The notes under the pieces were generated by a model, which saw only the letters and a list, made by a program, of their open reading frames with translations, ran no database searches and was not told the DNA's origin. From Eopsaltria australis (lineage: Eukaryota > Chordata > Aves > Passeriformes > Petroicidae): DNA of 64,000 bases. Where the stretch lies: assembly GCA_034509425.1 (NCBI GenBank), contig JAVTVJ010000376.1, forward strand, positions 124,001 through 188,000, read 5' to 3'. Each line of letters opens with the position of its first letter. Positions within the stretch are counted from its first letter, which is position 1. Below are positions 1 to 10,394 of the stretch, piece after piece. A program made the translations under genes and the position numbers.

Positions 1-1699
1 ACAACCCTTGGAATTGTGAAACCCCTGGGGCTGTGCTGACCCTGCTGCTTCAACCACGAGCAACCTCAGCCCCTTCCCACTGTGCCAGGGCTGGAGAGGG
101 GTTTGGGACAGCTCTCTGGATTTCTTGGCACATGGGATTAGATTTTTCACTCCGTCCCCATGGCCCCGGTGGGGTGATCCAGGCTCTGTGGGCTGCTGGA
201 CCCACACAGGCCCCACGCAGCTCCTCCATGAAGTGTGTAAGAGAAGGGGAATAGTTCAGACCTTCCAAATGATCCTTAAAAGGACTCCAGCTGGCTGTTC
301 CCATGCTGGTGGATCGGTGCTGCAGCATCCCTGCTCCATCTGTGTTTTCCCCTCCACAGGAGCTGTTGCCAGGCTGCCTGAGATGAATCACAGGGTGCTC
401 TCTGCCTGTACCCCCCTGCTCCTGGCTTCCTCACAGACAGGCACCTTCCTCCCCTGCTCCCACACGGGAACATTCACCAAAAAAAGAAAAAACGCGCAGT
501 CCCCCTCCCGAAATCTGCGCTCTGGCCTCCACTGAACCTTCCCCATCCCTCTCCCCTTTCCTGTCTGAGAAGCAGCAGCCCACTCCCGCTGCCAGCCCCC
601 TGTCCCCGCTGCAGCAACACTGTGCCTGGTGCAGCCCAATCCATAAGTGGTTTGGAGTGTTTCCATGCAGCCCAGGTGCCTGGAAGTAGGACAGAGCCTT
701 TCCCGTTGGAGCCCTGGTGGTGCAGCTCTGGCAGCCACGGGCTTCCCTGGTGCCGTCACTGCCCGGGCTGAGCCGTCGCTCAGATTCCCGTGGGTTACCG
801 TGCGCTGTATTTATAGTTTGCTGGGCTAAAAATAAAAGTCCCAAGTGTTGGGTTCCCTGATCCCAGCCCCATGGAAGGAGGGATGCCCAGGAGCCCTCGG
901 GAGGGGTCTGGTGGGGGGTGTTGCCTGGGGCTGTGATGCCTCCGGGGCTGCTCCCATGGAGGGCTGATAAAAGTTTATTTTTTGGCGATGGCGTGACTGC
1001 TGCATCGCTGGCTGACCGGGCACTGCTCTTGCTCAGCACAGAGCCTCGTGCAGGACTCTCATCCCACTAAAAATACTCCGATCTGTCTCATCAGGCTCAG
1101 CCTAACGGAGCCTGTGAGTGGAGGGGATGGAGCCATCAGTGCTCGTGACTGTGGCTACCAGATGGCGCGGGAGGAAGCCCCGCACGGCCCAGCTCCGAGC
1201 AAATGTGCTGCCAAATCCCTCTGAAAAATGTCTCTATGTGGAGCATTCGTTTGTGCTGGTCCTGAACCGCCCGTGTGTGTGCCCAGCAAACATTCCTGCC
1301 TGCTCCTGACTGGTTTCCAAGCAAGGTCCCTTTTCAGCTCCCACCGTGCCGGACACAAGAGCTGGGCGCTGCAGGGCAGAGTTCCAGAGGGAGGATGTGC
1401 ACGACAAATGTGCCAGGAGATGAGGAGCCCAACGCGTTCCCCCTAAAGAGACCTCTCCCCATTCACACCCCTGGTACCAAGGGGATGCCAAAGTAAATTC
1501 TAAACTGGTTTACTTAATCTGGCGATTTTTGAACAGGAATGAGGTCCAAGGGCAGTGTGGGGGAGCGGGATCTCATCCATCCCTCTGGCTCTGTCCCAGT
1601 CCTCCCATGCCACCAGCACCTGGGCAGCTTTCAGAGCCCACGGGCTCCAGCATCTTCCCCCCTCCTCACACCGTGGCTCTCCTGAAAAAAAAAGCCACG
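1..1699. other. Non-coding flank, no gene recognised
   Basis: Both strands hold only short open frames without family resemblance or convincing splice sites. An AATAAA lies at 831-836 on the + strand but no upstream coding sequence accompanies it. By synteny with human 9q34.3 the next gene upstream of CAMSAP1 should be UBAC1, but no UBAC1-like exon was seen here. Confidence 0.5.
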
Positions 1700-2170
1700 A
1701 TCCCGGCGTGGCACTGCCTTGGCGGGGCTGCGCCTGAGAGCTCTCCCTGCGCAAACCCTCCAGCTTTAACCAAAACCAAAGCGGGAATATCTGCTCGCGG
1801 CATCGCCCCGCAGCCCCCGGCCCCCTCCTCCGCATCTCTGATGTCACCGGGAAGCAGCGTGAGTCAGCCGGCAGTTGCCGTGGTGATGCCGCCGATGCCG
1901 GGGAGCGCAGCGCTGCCCCGCTGCCCCCAGCCCTTCCCGGGGAGCGCAGGGCACCGAGCCCCCCGGCGCTGAGCCCGGGCCGTGCCATGGGCTCCCATGC
2001 CACGGGGAGCTGCCCAGAGCCCCCGGCGACCCCCGAGGCTGCGAGGATGTCGACGGCGGCCGCCGGTAAGTCAGCGCTGTCGGGGATTCATCCGGCCAGG
2101 GGCTGCTCCCGGGGGTGTGCCCAGCGGGACAGGCGGCGGCACCGGGTGCCCCAGCCCCGCGGATGTGGGT
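1700..2170. promoter_or_regulatory. Small CpG-rich, promoter-like block
   Basis: CpG and GC content rise sharply compared with both sides. The block contains a CRE-like TGATGTCA (1839-1846), which is the CREB consensus with one C-to-T change. An AP-1/MARE-type TGAGTCA (1860-1866) lies 13 bases further on. The block ends with an ATG-containing stretch and a strong GTAAGT donor at 2066. Together this looks like a minor promoter, but no transcript evidence is available. Confidence 0.45.
1987..2065 (+). other. Candidate first coding exon (unassigned)
   Basis: An ATG at 1987 opens a frame of 26 codons plus one base, which ends exactly at a consensus donor (GCCG then GTAAGT at 2066). The encoded peptide (MGSHATG... 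MSTAAA) is not one I recognise. It leaves in phase 1, the phase in which CAMSAP1 coding exon 2 (19478) enters, so it could serve as an alternative CAMSAP1 start. It could equally belong to a lncRNA or be chance in GC-rich DNA. Confidence 0.25.
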
Positions 2171-5100
2171 GTCCTTTGCAGCATCCCCTTCTCCACGTGC
2201 TCCTGGCCGCCCTGGGGGTCTCATCACCCCAGTTCCCAGGGCCAGCTGAGGGGTACGGGCTGCTCTCAGCCGGTTCTGAACCCCGGGCGGGGAGTGGAGC
2301 CTGGGGCAGGGTGGTGCTGGGCAGGCAGCAGCCTTGGCACGCGTGGGGAGCGGGCTGGGATGGCACAGCACAGGGGCACCAGGGCCCTACAATCCCACAC
2401 GGGCGGGCAGCATCCACACCCGATGGCCCAAGTGACCAGCACTGTGAAAAGGGACAGACGGGTCAGCCCTGGCACAGCAGGGTGCAGCCACGCTGTGTTT
2501 CATCCCCAGGTACTGCTCATGGTCACTCACCTCGTCCTGGTGTGGGGCTGTGTCCTGCCCACTCCTCTGCCAACCTCGGCAGGTGCCAAAGCCACTGGAA
2601 GGGATTGTGGGGGGTATCTGGTGGTGGGCACCCCAGGGCATGCAGAACCCACCCTGTGCCCAGCTCTGCAGCAGAGAGGGACACACCGTGTGCCCCTGGG
2701 CTTTGGCATCCCTGCCAGGCGTGCGGGCACCGGGCTGGCACTGCCCACCCCTCACCCCAGGAGTCTGCTCTGAGATCCATCAGCCAGAGCTCGCTGCCGG
2801 TGCATCGGAGGCTCTGGCATGGTTTGGTCTCCTGCTCGGTGTCTCAATTTTGGAATTGTCAGGTTCTTGCTCTAAATAAGACCCAGATGAGCAGGATGAA
2901 GATGTTTCAATTCCTGACTAATTTGTACGTTCCCATATTTCTCTGGCTGCAGATTTAAGAGCGTTGGAGCATGTGTGAGCTGGCTGGGGCCCAAGCGGGT
3001 GAGGAGGGCAGTGTTTGCTTTGGCACCTCTCTGCAGGCAGGGCAGGAGGGCACAGGGCTGCCAGGTGAAGGGTTTGGCTGTGGCACAGAACTGGCAGCAA
3101 GGGGAATCGGGGGCTGCATCCCACCAGAAGAGCAGGAGCTAAAAATACTGAATGGGAATGAGGCAAAACGCTGTGGGAAGCCACCACCCACCCCCGCCAG
3201 ACCCTGCTGTGGGGCAATGAGAGGAGCTCTAATTTGCTTTTGAGGCAGTTTTTGCTGGGCTGAAGCACATCAAAATCACCCAGAGCAAGTTTCTGTGCTG
3301 GCCCCTCTGCCCAGGGATGAAGGTTTATATTTGAGGAGGAAGAAGCCTTAAAATCCAGAAACGACAGCCCTGTCCTCAAAATATCCCCTGTACTGTGAGA
3401 ACACAACTCAAATCTGCCACAGGGAATGGGAAAGGCTGGGTCAGGTACATCCCTGCTGTGGCTGGGATGGATTTCCAGGACCTGGCAGCAGCGTTTGCCT
3501 TTGTGCATCCCCTGGGGCACCTGGAACAAAGCGGTCCCAGATTTGTTCCTTTGTGAACACCTCCCTCTGAGCGATGAACATTTTGGTGAAATCACCGTGT
3601 TGTAACAGCTTTTTGGAAAGGGCTGGCTGAGTTGGCTGTGAATTCCCAAATGTAACACTTAGCAAGGGATCAGGATGTTGTTTCTGAGGATAACCCCGTG
3701 CCAGCTCGGGGCAAGAGGAGGGCTCTGTGCCGTGTTGCTGGATGCCAGGCTGTTCCTGTGCCAGGGATTTGTACTGCTCCACAATCCCAAAGGCATTTAT
3801 TGGGATGACGATGCTGAGTATGTTCCATCTTGCTCTGGGCTCTTGCACCTTGCACAGACAGGAGCAGGGGGAAGACGCTGCATTTTGGAATCCAATTAGA
3901 TTATTTTTATTCTTGTTCGTTTCTCCTGCCTTTTACTTATTCATTGATTTCCCACAATGTTTAAGTGGTGAAAAAGTTGGGGATAAGTTATTCTGTCTTT
4001 GCATAGTTGTACAGTTGTGGTTAATGCAGTTTTACCCAAAGGGTCCTTAGGAAAAAAATGCGTTTTAGAAAGAAATCATCTGGGAAAAGAAAATCAACAG
4101 TCCCCATTGAAACCGATTTGTTTGAGCACTATCCAAATGTGGCTGCTAAACATGGTTTAATGAATATAAAGATACATGGAGAGACAGAAACATCTCATTT
4201 GCTCATTAATTAGATCATGACAACACTCAAACCCCTTTCAGCGCTCACCCAGCTCGTCCCTGGGGTCTCCCTGCTTGGGATTGCCTGAGGATTGACAAGG
4301 CATGGTGGGATGAGACTCCTGGGAAAACCTGCTGGGCTGTAAATGCTATTGACCCATTATCCTCCTAAACATAGTCCAGGGACTTTAAAAATAAATAATC
4401 TTATGGTTAAAAATATCTTACAGGCTAAACCCCCTCCTATTATTGATGCAGGCACTCAGAACCCACCAGCAGCACTTCCAGAGCTGTAATTGCTGGAGAT
4501 CACTGTAGGCCTGGGGATGGAGCATCCCGCTCCTCACAGCTGGAGAAGGAAGCTCAGGCTCCCAGCAAGGAAGGCAGGCAGGGTGAGCTGTCACCCCTCC
4601 CTCTGCCAGCTCTTCCCCCTGGCAATAGCAGAGTCATTAATTAATGTTTGCACAGCACTTTGAAGATAAGTGCTGAACACAAGTATTCTTTTAAATGTGA
4701 TGGGGCTTGTCCCTGGCTGGGGGAAGCCCCTCTCTGTGAGGAGCAGAGCTGCCAGCGCTCCCTGCCCGTCCCATTTCTTGGGTTTGATACACATCAAACG
4801 CTCCAAGCAAGGGAAAAAAGAAATAAATCTGAATAACTTGTTGCACTCTTCAGCTAAACAGCTGAGTTGCATATACATTACCTTTGAAATAACTCAAAAG
4901 CATGAATGAAATAGAGTCCTACTACCTGCACTTCATTTGTTTTCTTTATTTACATGAAAAATGTTGCTCGTTTCCTGTGGTTCCCCGATGCACAAGGCCT
5001 TGCCACTGCATATTCCTGCCGAGGCATGGAACTGGAGATAAGGAATTGCTGACAGCGGCGCTGTGCCTTAGAAACCGTTCCCGTGCTGTTGGGAACGGCA

Positions 5101-5341
5101 CTGAAGTGACGGTTCCATTACCAAGAAAAATGTCCTGCTCTCTCCTCCGTGGGGCTGGCTCCGTGATGGGCTGTCACAGGAAACTACTTTGTACAAGGGA
5201 CAAAAAGACATTTGGAGCTGTCAGAGCAGCAAGAGCGCGAGGAGGCTGCCAGCCCCCCCTTTCCCCGAGTGTGATGGGACCCGGGCTCCAGTCAGGCAGG
5301 AGATATTTTCAGTGTCTTTTTGACCACATCTCCTTGTCCCT
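2171..5341. other. Non-coding stretch
   Basis: No gene or RNA was recognised. Roughly 4040-4230 is AT-rich with homeodomain-type TTAATTA/ATTAAT words and could be a conserved regulatory element, but nothing proves it. Confidence 0.4.
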
Positions 5342-5380
5342 GTCCAGCTTTGCTACCTGCAGTAGGTGTCGTGTTTGAAT
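5342..5380 (+). repeat. 39-bp direct repeat, copy 1
   Basis: The stretch starting GTCCAGCTTTGCTACCTGC recurs at 6288-6326 with two mismatches. Similarity stops abruptly on both sides of each copy. No known element was recognised. Confidence 0.85.
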
Positions 5381-5904
5381 TTCTGGTAAGATGTAACTTT
5401 TTTTTGATCTCTGTAGTGTCTGCATGCATTTAGGATAGCAAACCCCACGGACACAGAGGAGACAGACCCCTCTGCCCCCCCAGACAGTGGCGGTGCCAGC
5501 GTTGACCCCACGCTGTGACCTCGGAGTGTGCCCAGGCTCTAAGACAATCCTGGCTGGGGATATTAAGTGCTCAGCACCGGGGCAAACGAGGCCCTGCAGA
5601 ACTAAGCACAGGGAAGCAGGGTTCAAAATTAGTCCAGGGCTGAAAATAGAGCCCTAAGGAGAGAGCTGCAAGCAGCCAGGGCTGTGAGTGTGCATGAGCT
5701 GCTCGCTGCTCCGCTGGGGCCATCTCCAGCACTCATGGCTGTCTTGGAAATTTTGCAAGCATAAGAGATAAAAATGTTCATCCATTTGAGTGTTTTCTCT
5801 CACTGCTCCACAGAGCACAGGCAGCTGTTGGGCAAGAGTGAAGGCAAAAAATCTCTTCCCAGATAGAGCCACCTGCCTTTATTGGCTGCTGAGGGCAAGC
5901 TGTG

Positions 5905-6035
5905 GCTGCTCATCCCTGGAAATGTTCCAGGCCAGGCTGGATGGGGCATGGAGAAACCTGGGATAGTGGAAGGTGTCCCTGCCCACTGCAGGGGGTTGGA
6001 ACAAAATTGTCTTTAAGGTCCTATTACAGACAATT
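5905..6035 (+). mobile_element. CR1 LINE 3'-end fragment
   Basis: It contains the eroded CR1 tail pattern: CATCCCTGGAAATGTTCCAG, then GGCCAGGCTGGATGGGGC, then a GGTTGGAAC...CTTTAAGGTCCT stretch. The 5' end is lost and there is no open reading frame, as usual for old avian copies. Confidence 0.75.
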
Positions 6036-6287
6036 GGAAGCTGTTCCTCTGTATACTCAGGAATTATCTCCACTCTGTAAGTCCCAGCCCACAGCAGGTT
6101 TATATTTTTACAGAAGATACATATTTTTACAACATTAATTTAGATCTGCTGTCCTTGGGGACATCAGGTATTCTGGGAACTAATATTCTTATTCTACACA
6201 TAGTCTCCCAATATTGATAGTTAAAACACAGTGGAAGAAACCCAAATCCCAGGCTTTTATCCAGAATGGCAGAAAACAAGCACGAGA

Positions 6288-6326
6288 GTCCAGCTTTGCT
6301 ACCTGCAGTAGGTGTCACGTTTGAAT
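6288..6326 (+). repeat. 39-bp direct repeat, copy 2
   Basis: This is the second copy of the 5342-5380 sequence, with two adjacent mismatches (GT to AC near the 3' end). The copies are 946 bp apart start to start, and the CR1 fragment at 5905-6035 lies between them. Confidence 0.85.
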
Positions 6327-7915
6327 ATGGTGATTTCTCAAAGGAATTGCCTGCTAGTAATTAACCTGAGAGCTCTGCTGGAAGACGAGTTGTGCAGAGT
6401 GTGTCAGTTCACGTGTACACCCACTCTCGGTGCGTGAGGAATCCAGGAGACTAATAGGAAAATTATTTCATGTAGAAAAGCAATGTATTACCATTCTCCA
6501 GAAGAGAAGCCTTGGAGCGTGTTTAGCAGAGGAGCACAGAGAGAAACAAGCAGCACGCAAATTACAGGTGAATTTGTTGCTGTTGAATATGGGAGAGTCA
6601 TTTATTTTCTCACGGAAAAAGCAAACACACTTATGACCCTCCCACTTTAAATGCAGGCTTTTTATCTCCAGGACAAGTTTGAGGACGCTGGTGTGGGATG
6701 ATGCCGAGTTCTTGACAAACCACTTCATCATCACCTGCGAAGTTTCCCAAAACATCAATCTCAGCTTCCACTTAAGGACATGCAAATGCCCTCAATAGCA
6801 GAGTTTCAGGGAATTACCACAGAGGAAGAAGTGGCAGCACATTCCACACCAGACTGGAAGAGGTGCAGAAAGGAGAAAAAGGGGCAGAGCAATTCCAAGG
6901 CCAGGATCGCACATGCAGCAGAGGCCTGGGAAAGGACAGCGCTCCCCCTTATGCTTTTTCCATTCTTTTATTCCAAGTATTTCAGGAGTCAAAGTGATCC
7001 TGGCTTGGTTCCGTGGGGGTTGTCTGCCACTTTCTTAGAGCGTGTTTTTGCTCCTGATAAGTTTAACAATTGGATCCATTCTTCACCTCAAGGAAAAATA
7101 TGTCAGAGGAAGAAGTAGGTCAGTTTTCTCTCGGTTACACCTTCGCCCTCAGCACAGGTCACCAGCTCCAGGAGTCCAAGGGCTGTTCAGTTCCTGTTGT
7201 GGATTTAATGCCCAATCCACCGCGAAAATGAAAACATTCTTTCAAATATAAGGGGATTTGGATCGGGCCTTAATGCTTAATCTAAAAACAAGAGCAGCTT
7301 GTTCCGATGATAACGCCGCAAAACGACAGCCTGTAACCACCGTGCTGGAAACCGAACCCTTCGAGCGGAGATTATAAAACAACCAGCAAGTTGTTTGCAA
7401 AGACACTTTAATTGCCCACAATCCTGCAACATGGAAGAGTGATAGAGGCTGGAATAACCTTTGGACACCAGGTCATATTTCCTGGTGACACAAACAAAGG
7501 ATGCCCTCCCCTTGCACTCTGAGAAGACGCAGAGAAATAAACGTTGAATCTTAAGACAGACCCGAATAAATATTTAATGATTCTGAAATATTCATATAAT
7601 CTACCAGTTACATGCAGCAGGAAAATAATATATGAGAATCATAACAAAATTAGGTGGAACAAGGTCAGTCTGCCGTCGCTGTTGTGCAGCTAAACTTATA
7701 ATCATGGTTTCAGTAGATGGATATGAAGATAATTCATCTGGCCGGCACAGGCATTAAGGGCTCGAAGCTCAATCATGCAGCTTCACTTTTCAGACGAGCC
7801 CGAAAACTCACTTGTCAAGTGAGCTAATCTGCAGGATCCGGTTTTGATCATGAGCCTGGTGCGTAGTGGTGGCCAAAACCACATGGAGTTTTGGGCATCA
7901 AAAGATAAGAAAGGT
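6327..7915. other. Non-coding stretch
   Basis: No gene, RNA or repeat was recognised. The part around 7500-7800 is AT-rich. Confidence 0.4.
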
Positions 7916-8331
7916 CTAAAGCTGTTAGGGAGCGTCCAAAGGAGGCCATGAAGATGGTGAAAGGCGTGGAAGAGAAGCCAAATGAGGAGTGGATGAGGGC
8001 TGGGGAAAACTGAGGGGAGACCTCGATGCTGTCAACAACTTCTTCCCAAGGGGCAGCTCCGAGCTCTGCTCTCCGTGGCCAGGGAACGGCTGGAGCTGTG
8101 TCAGGGGAGGGTTAAATGGGATATTAGGGGAAGGTTTTCCCCTCAGAGGGTGCTGGGCACTGCCCAGGCTCCCCAGGGAATGGGCACGGCCCCGAAGCTG
8201 CCAAAGCTCCGGGAGCAGCCCTGGAGGGATGTCCAGGCTGGGATTGCTGGGGGGTCTGTGCAGGGACAGGGGTTGGATTCAATGATCCCTGTGGGTTCCT
8301 TCCAGCTCAGGATATTCCATGATCCGATTCC
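7916..8331 (+). mobile_element. CR1 LINE 3' fragment (about 0.4 kb)
   Basis: This is the longest CR1 relic in the window. It shows the typical order: a GGGTTAAATGGGATATTAGG stretch, CTGCCCAGG, CCCTGGAGGGATGT, TTGGATTCAATGATCC, and TTCCTTCCAGCTC. It ends in ATTCCATGATCCGATTCC, a decayed form of the CR1 terminal ATTCTATG repeats. It is 5'-truncated and non-coding. Confidence 0.8.
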
Positions 8332-8920
8332 AGGACTTTGCGACCCCAGGTTGCCATGTGGACAGCAGGACAGCAGCCTCTGGACAGGGCTGGGAGACAA
8401 GAGCATGTCTAACAGCAAAAAACCCCACATCTTCTACCTGTCACACATTTCTTGCTGTTGTTCCAGATCATGACATAAAGCAGGGAAAGAAATTCTCTTT
8501 TTGCCAAGAAACACACAAGATGTGTAAGTCAGGCGTCGGCCTAAAAACCATCTTTGATGTCCTTTGATGGTGAGCAGGGAGTAACTCAGCAAATCTTGAA
8601 GGACATTATTTGTAATACCATGAAGAAAAGTATTGCTGATACCTTTTGATACAACTCCAATGTTTTATTGAGCCTTGCTGACAGCAGAGAGAAATCTCAA
8701 CCCTTCCCACACTTAAGAAAACGACTGCTTTGGTACAGAGGAATCTATCCTGCACCTAAAGGTTCCTAGAGCTGGTGATTTTTGTGGAGAGACTCTTTCT
8801 CCATCATGACTCCCACAGGGTGGGAGCCGACAGCCACAGCCCAGGGCACCACCTGCCCCTCAAGGGCGGGGTAGGGGATGAGGGCGGCGGGGCTGTGAGG
8901 GCAGGAGGAGCGTGATGGTT

Positions 8921-9290
8921 GTGGGTCCGTGAGGGGCAGTGGATCCGCGGGGATCGCGGGTGTGTCAGAGCCGTGGGTCCGTGAGGGGCAGTGGATCCCC
9001 GGGGATCGCGGGTGTGTCAGAGCCGTGGGTCCGTGAGGGGCAGTGGATCCGCGGGGATCGCGGGTGTGTCAGAGCCGTGGGTCCGTGGATCCGCGGGGAT
9101 CGCGGGTGTGTCAGAGCCGTGGGTCCGTGAGGGGCCGTGGATCCCCGGGGATCGCGGGTGTGTCAGAGCCGTGGGTCCGTGGATCCGCGGGGATCGCGGG
9201 TGTGTCAGAGCCGTGGGTCCGTGAGGGGCAGTGGATCCGCGGGGATCGCGGGTGTGTCAGAGCCGTGGGTCCGTGAGGGGCCGTGAGGGG
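8921..9290 (+). repeat. GC-rich minisatellite, 52/42-bp units
   Basis: About seven head-to-tail units occur, each with GTGGGTCCGTG, GGATCC and GCGGGTGTGTCAGAGCC. Counting by the GTGGATCC start, unit starts are at 8939, 8991, 9043, 9085, 9137, 9179 and 9231, giving spacings of 52, 52, 42, 52, 42 and 52. Short units lack a 10-base piece between two GTG words. The array abuts the CAMSAP1 CpG island. Long open frames across it are a by-product of the missing stop codons, not genes. Confidence 0.95.
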
Positions 9291-9329
9291 CGGGGTCCGC
9301 GCTCGCCGCGCGCGCGGGGCCGGGGCGCG

Positions 9330-9343
9330 GTCGCCATGGCAAC
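9330..9343. promoter_or_regulatory. CAMSAP1: RFX X-box (palindromic)
   Basis: GTCGCCATGGCAAC matches the palindromic RFX site GTTGCCATGGCAAC at 13 of 14 positions. A further half-site, GGTTGCC, follows directly at 9344-9350. RFX factors bind such sites in ciliary, MHC-II and many broadly expressed promoters. Occupancy here is inferred from sequence only. Confidence 0.6.
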
Positions 9344-9392
9344 GGTTGCCCGGCGCGCGCGGGCGGCGGGAGGCCGTGCCCCACGCGCGCGC

Positions 9393-9402
9393 GCGCACGC
9401 GC
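9393..9402. promoter_or_regulatory. CAMSAP1: NRF1-type site
   Basis: GCGCACGCGC, flanked by C and A, fits the NRF1 consensus YGCGCAYGCGCR. It lies 50 bases downstream of the X-box half-site. Confidence 0.5.
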
Positions 9403-9548
9403 AGGCGCTCCCGCCCCGCTCCCCGCCCGCCTCTCCCTTTTCCCGCCGAGCGCGCGCGCGCGCCCCGGGCCGGGCGAGGCGGGACCGGCGCGGGGGGGGG
9501 GAGTGGGAGAAGGGAGAGGGCGCGGCGCGCGCGCGGGGCGGGAGGCGG

Positions 9549-9558
9549 GCGCATGCGC
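9549..9558. promoter_or_regulatory. CAMSAP1: NRF1-type site (perfect palindrome)
   Basis: GCGCATGCGC is the palindromic NRF1 core. It sits at the start of an alternating GC tract. Confidence 0.5.
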
Positions 9559-9571
9559 GCGCGCGCGCGCG
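9549..9571. repeat. Alternating purine-pyrimidine (GC)n tract
   Basis: Strict purine-pyrimidine alternation for 23 bases, nearly all GC steps, is the classic sequence type for left-handed Z-DNA under negative supercoiling. Confidence 0.7.
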
Positions 9572-9753
9572 GCCCCGAGCGCTGTGGCAGCCGCGGCCCC
9601 TCGGCGGCGGCGGCGGCTCCGTCCGTGCCTCCCGCAACGGCACCGGCACCGGCGCCGGGCCCGCCGAGCCTCCCCGCCCCCGCCGCGCCGGGGCTCCGGG
9701 CACCGCCGTGCCCCCTTCCCGCGCCGGGGATGAGGCAGCGGTAGCGCGGCAAG
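9572..9753 (+). other. CAMSAP1: Probable CAMSAP1 5' UTR exon (start approximate)
   Basis: The first coding exon is preceded at once by a strong polypyrimidine tract and AG (10393-10394), so an upstream exon must exist. The best donor in the island is CAAG then GTGAGG at 9754. Joining 9753 to 10395 puts AAG directly before the ATG, giving A at -3 and G at +4, a good initiation context. It also places an in-frame TAG at 9742-9744, so translation cannot begin further upstream. The 5' boundary is not determinable here. Confidence 0.55.
9730..9744 (+). other. Minimal uORF (4 codons plus stop)
   Basis: ATG AGG CAG CGG TAG lies in the probable 5' UTR exon. In the spliced leader its stop codon ends 9 nucleotides before the CAMSAP1 start codon and is in the same frame. 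Such a short, close uORF could reduce or gate initiation, but that is inference. Confidence 0.35.
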
Positions 9754-10394
9754 GTGAGGCGGCGGGGCCTGCAGGCCGCGGCGGGCGGGGGGGAGCGGCG
9801 GCGGCGGGGGCTCGGCGGGGGCCTGCGCGGAGCCGGCGCCGGGTGGGCTGCGCCCCCTCCCCGCCTCCTCCGCCCTCGCCGCCGCCGCCGCCTCCTCCTC
9901 CGCCCGGGTGGGGCGGGGATGCGGGGAGGGGGCGCCGCCGGCCCCCGGCGCTGCTCGGCCCGGCCATGGGCGTGCGGGCGCGGAGCCTGTGCTGCTTCTC
10001 GGGGGCGAGGCGGGGGAAGGAGCCGCAGGTGCTGCCCTGGCTCTGCCCCTGCCCCGGCGCGGCCCCGCGGGCGGGGAGGGGGCGGCGGTACCTGCCCGCA
10101 TTGTTCGGGAGAGCCCCATCCTCCCTTTATCCCATCGGCAGGTGACGGGGCTGCGCCTTTCTCCGCTGCCGGGGGCTCGCCGAGCCGGGCCCTGCCCTTG
10201 ACAAAAAGGGATGCTCGCCCCGGGCTCCGATGCCCTTTGATTTCCGAGTGGGTTTGGAATCGCTACATCAGCCCTCCCGATGGAAATCCCGAAGGATGCC
10301 GGGCCTGTTGTGTGCAGCCCGGCCAGCCCCTCTCCCGTGTGGCTTTAGAATCGTCGGCTCGAGTCAAAGTCTCTGCCTTTTGTTTTTGTTTTAG

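Larger units (their letters stand above)
9291..10150. promoter_or_regulatory. CAMSAP1: CpG island, CAMSAP1 promoter region
   Basis: This is extremely GC- and CpG-rich sequence immediately upstream of the first CAMSAP1 coding exon. It has no TATA box but contains RFX- and NRF1-type sites, as is usual for a broad housekeeping promoter. A consensus splice donor at 9754 marks the probable end of the non-coding first exon. Long open frames on both strands are composition artefacts. Confidence 0.85.

Noticed and set aside
1982..2958. Overlapping 263- and 323-codon open frames
   Set aside because: Two frames are open at once, there is no domain resemblance, and a strong splice donor at 2066 sits inside. 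At most the first 79 bases may be coding.
1..8900. UBAC1 3' end expected by synteny
   Set aside because: No segment resembling UBAC1 coding sequence was found, so the gene, if conserved in position, lies further upstream.
8921..9290. Regular repeats resembling a CRISPR array
   Set aside because: Units are contiguous with no unique spacers, and the host is a vertebrate genome, so this is a minisatellite.
9205..10145. 304-codon open frames on both strands in the CpG island
   Set aside because: They overlap each other and the minisatellite, consist of Arg/Pro/Ala/Gly low-complexity sequence and arise because stop codons are rare at such GC content.
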